Source of the DNA: Parus major
Taxonomy: Eukaryota; Chordata; Aves; Passeriformes; Paridae
Direction of reading: 5' to 3'
DNA: 64,000 bases
Assembly (NCBI RefSeq): GCF_001522545.3
Contig: NC_031770.1
Location: 93,038,851-93,102,850, forward strand
Shown: positions 40,646-51,790 of the stretch, piece by piece
Position numbering within the stretch: the first letter of the stretch is position 1
How the letters are laid out: each line of letters begins with the position of its first letter
The notes under the pieces: model-generated
The model's database searches: none
The model's input: the letters and a program-made list of their open reading frames with translations, nothing else
Told to the model about the DNA's origin: nothing
Program-made: the position numbers and the translations under genes

Positions 40646-43600
40646 CAAGAACCAAACAACATATTTTTTGTTTTCATTCCAGAATTCCACACATCCTTCC
40701 TATTTTTAAGAAGCATGAGGTATAAAATCCTTCCATCTCATCTACTGCATGCAAGATATCTATCTTCCCACACTGACATCCAATACAGCTCAAAATTCTG
40801 GTCTTATAAGCCTCAATATAAAATGTGCTGTTCTCTGAATTAGAACTTTGAAAGCATACATTGTGTTTATAGGCTGGCTCACAGTCACAGGGATCATGTG
40901 TGCCCATGCATGTATATGTGAGTACATGAGACAAGAGTACTGAACCTATTGATTAATTTCTAATTAAAAATGAAGACGGTGAAAGACTGGGAAAATTCTG
41001 AAGCAACCTTCTATTGTGATATGCAGAAGAATGCAAGCTGCAGTTCATTGGTGTCTCCATAGAAACAAGACATATTGGAGGGTGTAAGACATTGTCAGAG
41101 GACTAAAAAATTTCAGCTTCAGCGGAAAACAGAAAAGCACCTGAGGGATTTTTTTTAACCAGGAAAACAAAATTAATTATTCATTTCCTATATGGGAAGC
41201 ATCCATTTTTAAATGAGTTACTTAACATACATCAGGATTAATTTATGGAGTGGCTAATCCTATGATTTTATAATCCATAAAATCTGTAGAAAACACATCG
41301 TTACACTTCTAAGTATAATGCCAAAGAGGAATATAAGTAGGCTCTCAATGAATAATTGAAAGGTCTATTCAATGCGCTGTTAATTCTTGGTAACATTTTC
41401 ACACTTGCTTTAGACAGTGCTTATGCATTCATATGAATATTGGCTCATAAGCAGAACCCCTTTTTGGCCTGTGCAAAAGGTGTTCCTAGGAGAATTAAAG
41501 GCAGTGGGGAGACATTGCTTCAAGACACTGTGCTGTAAACCTGCTCAGCATCCCTCCTACTTCAAATGAACAGAGACTCAAAGTGTGCAGCTGCAGCAAC
41601 TATTTTTAAGAAGTTGAACCCACACACAGGATGGATTAAAAAAGGCTCATCTCCATATGCTAAACCTGAATCTATAGGCAGAGATTTTTTCCTATGTGAC
41701 CAAGGGACCTAAGCCAGCTGGTAGCTTCACAGGCTGGGCTACTGTTCCCTGATTTTATGCGCTGAACAGGCTACTGAAGCCTTAGGGACAAACTTCCCAC
41801 CTCAGAACCAACCCCAAGATTCCTCAACTCTTTTCCTAAAGATAGATATTCTTTATCCATGGAGGTCCCCAGTACTGAAGGTACCTCTCACCTCCTTTTC
41901 TACTGAAACAAAAATGCTGTGGAAATTATCTGTTTTCTCATCAAGACATTTCTGCTCCATTTCCTCAAAAGAGAAGAAAGCCTGTCCTGTACCCTGTATC
42001 CTGAGTACAGAGTATCTGTATCCTGTACCCTGCCTCCATGGCCTGGGGTACAGATGAGGTACTTGTGCTGCACAAGGGAACTGAAGATGAGAACTGCCAT
42101 TAACTCTTGGCTGGAGGTCCCTGCAGCAGTAGGAGCATCTCTTAGGGCTGTGTTAAGACAGTGCATGTTAGATATCAAAAGTGAAAAGGTCTTCCAAGAA
42201 TAACTGGGCCTTTTGCTGGTGACATCCTGTGCCATGGTAGCAAAGTGATGAGCCAACCTTTCCACGACTACTAACCACTTTAAGGAAGATGAAGATTACG
42301 GAATGGATAACTATGAGACTTCCCAACCACAAACAAGACTTAAGGGTTCTAAAAAGATGTCTCAATGAGTGGGAAGGAATAAAAAGGTTAAAGGGAAAAC
42401 AGTTAATTAGGGCCTTTTTTGTGTGCATGTCAGACAGAACCAAGTTCTGTACAGAGCACCCATGTTAGTTAAAAATCAGAGGTTTCATGGAAGACTAAGT
42501 GTTATGCATTTTTTTAAACAAGTATGATCTTCATAATAAAAAAATAGGTATTAGAGCTCTGCCAGAGGATGCAGACTCATTCTCTAGCTCTCTACAGACT
42601 TGCATCAAGATGCATCTAAGACCAGAGACAATCCTTCAATTAACAAAGCATGGCATCTTTCAGTCAATTGTCAAAACTGACACAAAACAGAAGAATGGTA
42701 CTATGAGTTATTATGACATGTTTATGTCCAGCCGTGCTTTTTTAGCATATGTGCAAAGATGGGAATTCAGAGACATGTGAACTGATATGCACACATTTAC
42801 ACTACAGTTTCTCCAATCTTTGCACCAGGGCTGAAAGCAGTGAACTTGTAATCAGTCATTTATCTTTCACAAATGCAAAGTGCTGCCTGCACAGAAAAAG
42901 TTAAAATTGATGGGTACACATGGAAAAATAAATTATTTTAAAAGAGATAGAGAAGATGATGAAAAATAGCTGATACAAATATTGTTTTTTTTCAAGAAGG
43001 ATAAGAATTAAAAAGATATAATTATTTTTGGTCTTATGAAGATTGTAATGGCCCTATAATTGACTTTTGTACTTTGGATAAACAGTATTATTATCCTATA
43101 CCTTTGCTTATATCTGCCATTCTTGTCCACATCATCAGTCTTAGGTAATATTAAGGCCATTTCTCACACAAGGAAAATCTACTCTAGTAATAACAGATAT
43201 CAACAAAATCATGTTTTTCTGAAGGACAAAATACTAGGCTGCTCTTTTAGGGAACCTCTGAAACTCTTCTATGTTGGATCTAAAGGAATATACAAAAGAG
43301 TTGTGTAATCTTGAGTACATCTTGCTTCACATCCTTCACTGCAATTACAACTTTGGGCCTCCTGAATCCTTACAGACAATGACATAAAATGAGGAAAGGA
43401 TACAATAGTCTGAAGTCTCTTTTTCCCTTTCCTGTACCCCCATCCATTTCCCAAAGAAGGCAATCAGAAAGGGAAATGACTGACGTTTTTCACTATTGTG
43501 CTACTTACTAATAAAAGTCAGACTGAAGGGACAGTGAGAAATAACACTCAGAAAGGAAGAGTGCATGACACTGATACAGTTGCTGATGTATACACCATGA

Positions 43601-43714
43601 CCATATATTACTGCAAGTTCAGATTAAATTAGATGGAATAGTGAAGATGTCAATAGTGTTGACATATCTCAGGAGAAAATTAGCTATAGCTTACACAATA
43701 AAGTCTTTATTATC
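40646..43714. other. Unique DNA with small GC-richer patch near 42 kb
   Basis: No gene was recognised. At about 41990-42040 the groups 'gtaccctgtatcctgagtac' and 'gtatcctgtaccctg' form a small imperfect duplication. The open frames on both strands around 41900-42443 (up to 121 codons) overlap one another and have no family resemblance. The 93-codon frame at 42499-42780 is likewise unrecognised. Confidence 0.5.
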
Positions 43715-43732
43715 TGTCAAGCATGCTTGACA
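43715..43732. promoter_or_regulatory. Perfect 18-bp palindrome with p53-type half-site
   Basis: tgtcaagcatgcttgaca at 43715-43732 is its own exact reverse complement, with no loop. Its centre aagcatgctt (43719-43728) fits the p53-family half-site pattern RRRCWWGYYY. A full p53 element needs a second half-site close by, and I do not see one. The palindrome itself is seen directly. A binding role is inference only. Confidence 0.4.
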
Positions 43733-46302
43733 CTTATTTTTACAAATTATGATACTTTATAGGAGTCTATGCAAGCACTTTGAGTAAATGCTTTATTCTT
43801 CCATTTTTTATAGGTGATATTAGATCTAAAGCACATACCAGCATTATGCAGTGATGGAATTTCAGTATGGTTTTGACATTAGTAATACATACTGAGTTTC
43901 CAGTAATGGCTCTTACAAGTTTTTTGGTCCCAGAAGTATGTTAGACATCTTGCAGTAGGGTCACAGATGGATGTTCCTAATTGCAGTTCCAGGAACAGTG
44001 AGATCAAAGACATCTACCAGATATTCTGTCCCTATACAGACCCAAATTTTCCAGATTCAGTTTATTTGGGTAGCCAAGGCTGTCTGAGTCTTCACAGGAT
44101 ATATGAAGTTTTAGGGCAATTACTAGAGAAAACACATTGGCCATGCTGTCTGTCATAGAATTTTGTCATACACAGTTATCAGATGGGGAGAAAAAGATCA
44201 AGAATAACTACTATGAAAGACTGAAGACTACTGCAGTGTGTCCATCATTCAGGTCAGTGGTTATGGCTGTAGTTCAAGACTGGTGAGTAATGTGTTTAAT
44301 TTCATACTTTGCCAAAGGCCTCTTTGGGGACATGGAGGAACTGACAGTCTCTGCTTAATTCTCAAAATAAGGATAATGATCTTTCCTCTCTTCAGACGTG
44401 TGCTCGGATGACTGAGGCAGGTTGCTGTAATGTGCAACAGGTTCACATTACCTTGCTTCCATATGTATGTATACATATAAACATATATGTGCATTTATTT
44501 TCTCAGTGAATAACATCAAGGACACAATGAATTTAGATAAACGTTTCAAGTTCACTTGCTTTCCTAAAATTTGCAGGTAACACATCTTACTTAGAAGGAG
44601 AGAGGATTTTGTAAATATAAAAGTTTTACAATATATTTCTTGAATCCATCCTATACAACCTAGTGCAATATTCTTCCCCTAGTTATTTTACACTTTGGCA
44701 TATACAATATCGATTGTGAGCATATTTGAGTGAGTTTGCTTAGGGTTTTGAGCATTATATATATGTAATGCTTTAAACAACTTCACAACTTTCCATAATT
44801 AAAATAAAATAAAGCAGAAAAGGGACACATTAATTTTCCTGCCAGAGCTGCACTTATCCTTAAGCACTTTGAGCAAGGCACAGTGATGCACAATATGTTG
44901 CACAGTAATTCTGCCTGAGTAAAGCTCCTGATATTAAAGAATAACCATGCATCCAAGAGACAGTCAGCCTTAGGCGCAGACAGATTGACACAGCGTGGTG
45001 CAACATTTTTGTCCAGAATCTGGAAATGCCTGCTTGTGAAACTTTGGCAAGAGTAAGTCTGCACCATATGCATCTCCTTGTAAGTTTAATTGCCTGAATA
45101 CGAGCTATTAGTCTACCTTCAGGAGTTACTTTTCTTAACATCTTCCTCCTTCATTGCAGTATCATGTCTAAATGAATATTGTTAAGTCAAATAGATAAAA
45201 GGTGACCCATGGTAGTTTGAGGTTTTTGACCAAGCCTGAACCCAGAGCTAATGAATAAGATCAGTCAATCAATCAATAAGAGTTTGGTTCTAAATCAGTA
45301 TTGATATTCCACAGACAATTGCTTAAGGCAGAGGTTCCTTTAGCACGCACCACAACTCTCCAACATCTCGATCTCCTGCCATCACTGCGCTTTTATACAG
45401 ACCTCATTCACTTCCATTTCTCATTGCTGTCTCTTCACACTAGTAAACATTGGAGCTATGCTTGATGAAAAAGGGATATTTAAAAAATCCTACTAAAAAT
45501 TTGCACTAAGAAACAGTGGTCAGTCCCACTGAAACTGCATGACAGATCTGCAGCAAAATCCAAGATTTCTTAGAATTTGAATGCTGATGACCTAGTTAGC
45601 AGCAATAATCAAAAGAATCTTATACAGATAAATCAAGATACCTACAAAGAGATGTCATTTATTGAAAAAAGGCACAATGTATTTTACATTTCCACCTTGC
45701 ATTTCAGTGGCACAGCATAATGGATCACTGTGAATAGAATGGTGATGGCTTCTTTAGAAGGCATATCTGTATGCCTGCTAAAAAGGAGGAGCACTCCATA
45801 CTGTGTCCTGTGCAAATCTATTCAGATAATTTAACTCTATCACAAACTACACAGACTTATACATATCACTTGCATGTATTTTCTACATTATTGTCATCAC
45901 GATAGTCCCAAGATAATAGAAGTGCTTTTTTTATTTTTTTTTGTTTATCTTCCTTTTGGTATTATACAGTTTTCTTGGATATTTAATTTAGACTTGGTTT
46001 CATAAAAGATATCATTTAAATAAGCTCCTGTTCATTCTCACGTCTAGGAGGCTACATGAAAACTTTTGTGGACTTGCACTGGTATCACTGCCAGAAGACA
46101 TCTAAAAAACATGCAACTGCATAGTTCTGCCATTGCCATGGGACCTCTTTGCAGATGTGAGCCAACATGCTCTCTGTAGATGCACTGTACAGGAAGGAAT
46201 TCAGCTTTGCTATCAACTTGAAGTCAAAGTGACATGGAATGTAACCTACACCAATATGTAAAGCAGCAATCCACGTTCAAGAACATGATCAAACCTCTGC
46301 TT
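43733..46302. other. Unique AT-rich non-coding DNA
   Basis: No gene or mobile element was recognised. A purine-pyrimidine alternating stretch rich in atatgtatac lies at 44460-44491, and a short (TCAA)n run at 45262-45277. Overlapping minus-strand frames at 44783-45141 (96 and 93 codons) share no motif with known families. Confidence 0.55.
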
Positions 46303-46600
46303 GCAAAGGAGCTGTGCTGCCTGGTGCTCCCTTCCAAGGGGGGCTCCTGGAGGATGAGATGCTGTGCAGTGCCGTGCAAGCAGGGGCACCAGTCTGCCAG
46401 TGAGGCATTTCTCCTCAGCCAGAGGTGCTCCCCATGAGCAACAGGGGCTGGTCCCCTCTCTTAGCACTAAGGGAGGATCTCATCCCCTCTTGGTGGGCTG
46501 AGATGAGGGCACAGAGACACACAGGCTGCTCTGCTGCCCATTTGCTCTGATTTCTGCTGTGCTGGATGCTGCACAACCTCTCATGGGCTGGACCACATCA
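46303..46600. other. Unexplained GC-rich patch
   Basis: Base composition shifts abruptly here. Sequence such as 'aaggggggctcctggaggat' and 'agcaggggcaccagtctgcc' stands out from the AT-rich surroundings. Open frames exist on both strands (46234-46437 plus, 46246-46467 minus) but neither resembles a protein family I know. The nearby LTR starts about 550 bases downstream, so this could be a separate decayed repeat. It lacks enough CG dinucleotides to call a CpG island. Confidence 0.45.
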
Positions 46601-47149
46601 AAGATGGACAAAAAGAAGGCATGAATCTTATTCTACAAATATATTTTACCCTGCCGATTTAAATGGTTCTGAAATAGTTGATCCACACTGTCAAACTTGA
46701 GGACTTTTCTCTAAAATAATACTTAAAAAACATTTACATTAACTGAAACACTGAAATTTATCAAAATATAGTTATTTTGAAATACTTCACAAGAAACTGA
46801 TTTTCTTTCCCTGGAAATTTGCATTGACACGTTTATAAATACGTGGAATACAGTCTCCAAAACAGACAATAAAACAGATTAGGCTTTAAAGAGATGAAAT
46901 TTTGGACAACTTTTAAATTTCAGACCAAGGTGTCATTTTTTAGGTAGGTCTGCCTTACATTCCATCCTTCTCATGAGAAAAGAGAGGATGCCACTTTCCA
47001 AAAGCTTACATGATTAATTTTCTGGTGGTTCCCCTACCAATCATACCTGCACCCCATTCATACGACCTGGGGCTTTTTAAACTGATGCTCCTTACATAAT
47101 CAGATAAATTACAAACTTTCTGTTTTAAACATTCCAAGGAAAAAAGCAC

Positions 47150-48010
47150 TGTACAGGGTGTGAGTGCCCAGGCCCTGTCAGCAGTGGCAGTTCTGTGAGG
47201 GGAGGCCAGGGCTGCCCCAGCCGGACACAGCCGGTTCCAGCCAGACACAGCCGGTTCCAGCCAGACACAGCCGGTTCCAGCCAGACACAGCCGGTTCCAG
47301 CCGGTTCCTGTCAGACACAGCTGGTTCCAGCCAGACACAGCCGGTTCCAGCCAGATCCAACCACCCAAAGCAGGGTGCACCTTGGGGAGAGTTTGTGTAA
47401 AGAAGGGCAAAAACCACTGCACAAATGGTGGTGATGAAAAAATTTGTGATATAAACCTTCGAATAACCCCCAAACCAACCCTGTGGGTGTGAAGGTGAGA
47501 GCAGAGAGGATGAGGTGCTCCAGGCACCAAAGCAGCCGTGGAGAGGACTGTGGTGGAACAGCCACAATGCAGCCTGTGTCAACCTCCCACATAGACAAGC
47601 TGGCCATGAAGGGTTACAGCCCATGGAAGGACACATCAGGGGAGATGTGTGTTCAGGAGCAGCAGAGAGGAGTTTTTATGGATGGACCACAACCCCTATT
47701 CCACATTGCCCTGGCTGAGGCCAAGGAGTCAGGTATAAAGGAGTAAAGTTGAGCCTGGGAAGAAGGAGAGGTCAGGGGAAAGGAGTTATTTTAATTTTTC
47801 TTTGCTTTTCACTATCCAAACTTACTTTAAATTGGCAATACATTAAGTTAATTTCCTTAGGCTGAGTCTGTTTTGCCCATAACGGCAATTGGTAAGTGAC
47901 CCCCCTGTTTTATCTCATTCCATAAACTATTTCATACCTCATCCTGCTGAAGGAACAGAATGAGAGGTGCCTGGGTAAGGGTCTGGCAGATGACCAAGGT
48001 CAACCCAGCA
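47150..48010 (+). mobile_element. Solitary endogenous-retrovirus LTR (avian type), with nested minisatellite
   Basis: The right part is recognisable as an avian retroviral LTR in plus orientation. It has 'cagcccatggaagga', 'agcagcagagagga', 'agttgagcctgggaagaagg', then a T-rich block, 'attggcaatacattaagtta' with a decayed polyadenylation hexamer (aataca at 47837-47842), then 'gagtctgttttgcccataac', 'caattggtaagtgacc' and the terminal 'ccaaggtcaacccagca'. The element ends in CA at 48009-48010. A left end at TG (47150-47151) is inferred from flanking 7-mers aaagcac (47143-47149) and aaaggac (48011-48017), which could be a target-site duplication with one mismatch. Seven bases is longer than the usual 4-6, so the left limit is unsure. 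No gag, pol or env remnant lies beside it, so it is probably a solo LTR left by recombination. The ERV class is not determined. Confidence 0.75.
47221..47360. repeat. 20-bp minisatellite inside the LTR
   Basis: The unit ccagacacagccggttccag is repeated head to tail. Four full units run from 47221 to 47300 (first unit with one change), a 10-bp half unit (ccggttcctg) follows at 47301-47310, two more units lie at 47311-47350 and a partial one at 47351-47360. Because 20 is not a multiple of three, successive units are read in rotating frames, and no frame meets a stop. This creates the overlapping open frames seen on both strands (47006-47530, 47164-47400, 47178-47636, 47195-47434). These are artefacts of the array and not genes. 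Unit divergence is low apart from 47311-47330. Confidence 0.97.
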
Positions 48011-51000
48011 AAAGGACTGAAATCAGAAATACACAGTCTTCCAGAAATTAAATCAGGTATCACAGCAGATAATTTGTTAATGAAATAAAAAACACTGCTT
48101 TGAGTCAATACAGAAATAAATCACAGTTCTAAAGGTTTTTATTTATGGCTAACATTAGAGGTTTACAGATGAATGTTTAGCAGTTTTTTATAGCAACAAT
48201 ATTCCAAAAAGTTATTAAATAGTTCAGTGCTGCTCCTTTCTCTTCCTGTAAGCTGAAAACAGGGAAAGCCTTCATATACTCAAGGTTATCTAGCACAATT
48301 TTCATACCACACAGAGAAATGGATTCCAACATTTTGCCTAGACAACTTATTTCAGTATTGGAAGAGATGTTTAACCCCTGCAATACATCAGTGGCAAGGG
48401 AAAGAAGGACTCCATGGGCAGAGTACATGGCAAACAAGCCATTTGATGTGAATAAAAAATAAACTTCAAGCTAACTCAGGGAAATCAAATCAACTCTTCA
48501 GACTAAGGTTTAGTTACACAGATGTAAACTTGGAATAATTTAAACTAATGCCTTAGCAGTTCAAAAGATAATCTGCTTCATATAAATGCCAAATCATTAA
48601 CTCCTTCAACAGAACAGATCTCATATTCTACAAGAAGATGATATATAAACATGTTCTTATTAATCTACATGAATCAACATTGTCTGGCTGAAAATAAGGA
48701 TCTTTGAACTCTCAGTTCAGATTTATGCTAAGTTCTTGGGTAGGGAGCTTACTTTTTTTTTTCCTTCCTCAAAAGCATATGCTGCTTATATCTTACTACC
48801 ACTTTAGACCTGAATGATATATTTTATTCTTTTAATACACTAAGCTCTTTGTTTAATGTTGCCATTACTAGTGAAACTTTTTGTTTTATTCTTGTTCTAA
48901 CAGCGAGAAAAGAAAGCTATAAAAAAGTCTTCAGAAAAAGTTTCCAGCTGATGCAAGATTGCTATAATTCTGATTTTTCTAGGTTCTTTTTGATGCATAA
49001 AATATGTGAGGAAAACGAAGTCAGCTTTGGAGAATGTATTTTAAAACTTGCATTGATCATTCTCATTAATGTTGTGTGTAGTCTGGTTTTGAATTTTTGA
49101 GAAAAAGCTAACAGGTTCTCTTGGCATCTTAATTTGCTCAATAACCTCATGAATATAATTTTTAATAGATACTTCTGACAAGTCAGTAGGAGCCAAGGTT
49201 TTAGCTTTCACTGGCAATGGGTTGAGCAGAAAGAACTAATTTTATGTCTTCTAGGTGAACATCAGGGTAATTTCACATCCACTTTTGTCTACTAGTAAGT
49301 ATCCCATTGATTTGAATAAGGGGATATATATATATACATATTTGCTAAAAACAAATGAAAATCATACAAACCTAAATTTGAAACCAACCTGTACAATACT
49401 CAGTTGGATGTCTGATTCTATTGATTTTTGTAAGGTTTAGGAAAGGCTTTGTAAATCCCTACTTCCCATTACTTAGGCACACTTATTTTATTTCTTTCTT
49501 ATCCTATCTTATCCTTATACACTTTCTCTGTAAAAGTGTCCTTCGTTTAAGGGGAACAGCTGCTAGCACAGTAATCCCAGTGTCCCCTTCTGTGTTGGAA
49601 ACTGTGGCTCAAAATCGTGTTCTCTGTTGTTATTTTTCTGTACACGGCACTTCACAGCTGTGTGAATAAGACCTCTTAAATTTAAGGATAAAAACATTCA
49701 TTTAAATTATTTTATTTGGAGGAATCTTTATTATTCAATATCCAATATGGTCTTGATCTGTTCACAGATTTCAACGTCTCTGAAAAAATTTCAACCACAT
49801 CAGCTCTGTCTGAATTCCCATGGAGCAGAGGCACAGGTGCCATACACATGTGACTAGAAACTGTGCAGTCCTCCAGCCTAAAATTCCATTAAAATCTCAT
49901 CTTTCCATAACCAACTGACTACCCCTAATTGGATTCTTAATGGCACACTGCCTGGAAATTCAAATGTGGCCTCTCTTGATTTCAGAGTAACCCATTTGAA
50001 CAGTTAAACTGACTTGTTAAGACCATTTAACATGAGTGAATACTCTAGAAAGCAAAAAATTGTATTACTTCACCCTTAGGGGGTAGGGAGGAAAAGATTC
50101 ATATTGTATTCATAAAATTGGCACTGTTAAAAGAAAAAGACATAGCAGCTGATCATCTCATATTGAACTGTTAATAGAACTCAGAACTGAAATCAGTAAA
50201 ACAGAAATTGTGCCATTAAATTAGCTTTAAAAAAAAAGTTTTTTGAAATACAGTTTTAAATATTTGAGTTAATTTCCAAGCCTGTGTGCTACTTGTGCAT
50301 AGGATTTGTCCTCTTTTTGTTTCATGCAAATATATTATGGCACTTACAGCACCTTTCAGGATAGCTGACTTTCTTAATGCTTCAAAACTAAAATAAAATT
50401 AAGTGTAGAATGTGTTGAAGACTTGCACTCCCAAGAACTTCCTCCCAGTAGTCAGAAGTTAAATCCCACCAGCTGCCGTGTGTGTCTTCAATATATTTTC
50501 AATTTCAAAATCTTAATTTTTGGAAGCTAATGCAAATCTGCATTCTTTATTAGGTCTTTAAGTCTGCCCACACTTGACTACTGCTGTAATTTCATGTTTT
50601 ACATCTAAAGAAATTAAAAATACAGTTGAAGAAGGGATTTGAAAGTGAGCATATTTTTGGCCAGGTTCCCTAAGTGACTTCCCTGACTTCTGTGAGCAGT
50701 CATTTTCACTGGACTTCTTCAGAGCCTCAGCATATTGACAGAAGAGAATCAATGGAAATGTCTGCCCTTCTGTGAGGATGGTTTCCCCTTCCTTAGCATA
50801 GAAAGAAACATGTATGAACACCATCAGATGTAATTTCTATCAATTTGTGTCAGTCATGCTTCCCAAATAAATCAATGGGGCAACTTCTGCACCTTTATCT
50901 CAAATAATTCAGCTTTTTGCTACCTGGCAAAGTATTTCCATCCACACTTTACAGAGAAATGACTTACAAGGAATCTGCATGACCTATTGGCAACAAAAAT

Positions 51001-51747
51001 GTTTTCAGCATTCACGAAATGATGCAGTCACATCTTCACCCTTCACTGAAGTACCAGAAACACTTGTTCTGCTCTTTTTTTCCCCAAATATTGTTGTAAT
51101 TTATCATTTTATTATCACTGCTAATAGCATGATCACAGAAGTGAAATAAAAATATCTGAATCAAAGGGATTCATCTGGCAAAAAACCAAAATAACTGTTT
51201 TGCTACTTTTCTGAAAAAACACATATTGATCCCCCAGGGGCCTGGCTTGCAAAGCAGTGGTATTGCATGAAACAGTGAAGACTGAAGTATTTGTGAGCCA
51301 GCAAAATTGCAGCACTGTGTAAGAGTTTGGGAGATGCTGTAAATTATTCATGTATAAATTAAGAGTGGAAATTTTAGAATTATTAGTTAGCAGTTTTATT
51401 CACTTCAAAATTCCATCACTATACAATCATTATTAGTCCAAAATCTATCTTTTACTGATTTTGTTATTGAAAATGTACTCAGTCATTGAAAAGGCTTAAC
51501 TGAGAATATCGTACCCACATTTAAATGTGTTAGAACCAGAATTTGGACCAGACTAGGTCTGTAACTAGAGCTCCAGGCATGGGCACTGATTGCAGTGTGT
51601 TGTGTGGCCACGGAGCAGGACAATGAGCTGAGTGAGGAAAAGCACCAGGAGGTCTTTGGGATCCTCCCTGGCTTTTGTGGCCTACGGTATCTGGCAGTAT
51701 CTCAGGGGGGCACACACTGCTTTTTCTGGCTCTCTTACTGAAAGTAT
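48011..51747. other. Unique AT-rich non-coding DNA
   Basis: No gene or mobile element was recognised after the LTR. The 83-codon frame at 48849-49100 includes a splice-acceptor-like 'ttcttgttctaacag' but no recognisable protein. A slightly GC-richer segment begins near 51560. Confidence 0.5.
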
Positions 51748-51790
51748 CTGTGTGTCTCTGCATGTGTGTGTGTAAATATCTGTGTGCACA
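51748..51790. repeat. Interrupted (TG)n simple repeat
   Basis: Short TG runs, the longest being tgtgtgtgtgt around 51763-51773, are separated by ctc, catg and aaatatc. It is a degenerate dinucleotide repeat. Confidence 0.8.

Noticed and set aside
41900..42443. Minus frames of 121 and 91 codons, and a short acidic plus frame near 42260-42370
   Set aside because: Frames overlap in conflicting phases, match no family I know and have no splice or promoter support.
47006..47636. Minus-strand open frames of 174, 152 and 98 codons, rich in GWNRLCLAG-type repeats
   Set aside because: They arise from translating the 20-bp minisatellite, which is open in every frame on both strands. No start context, domain or conserved flank supports a protein.
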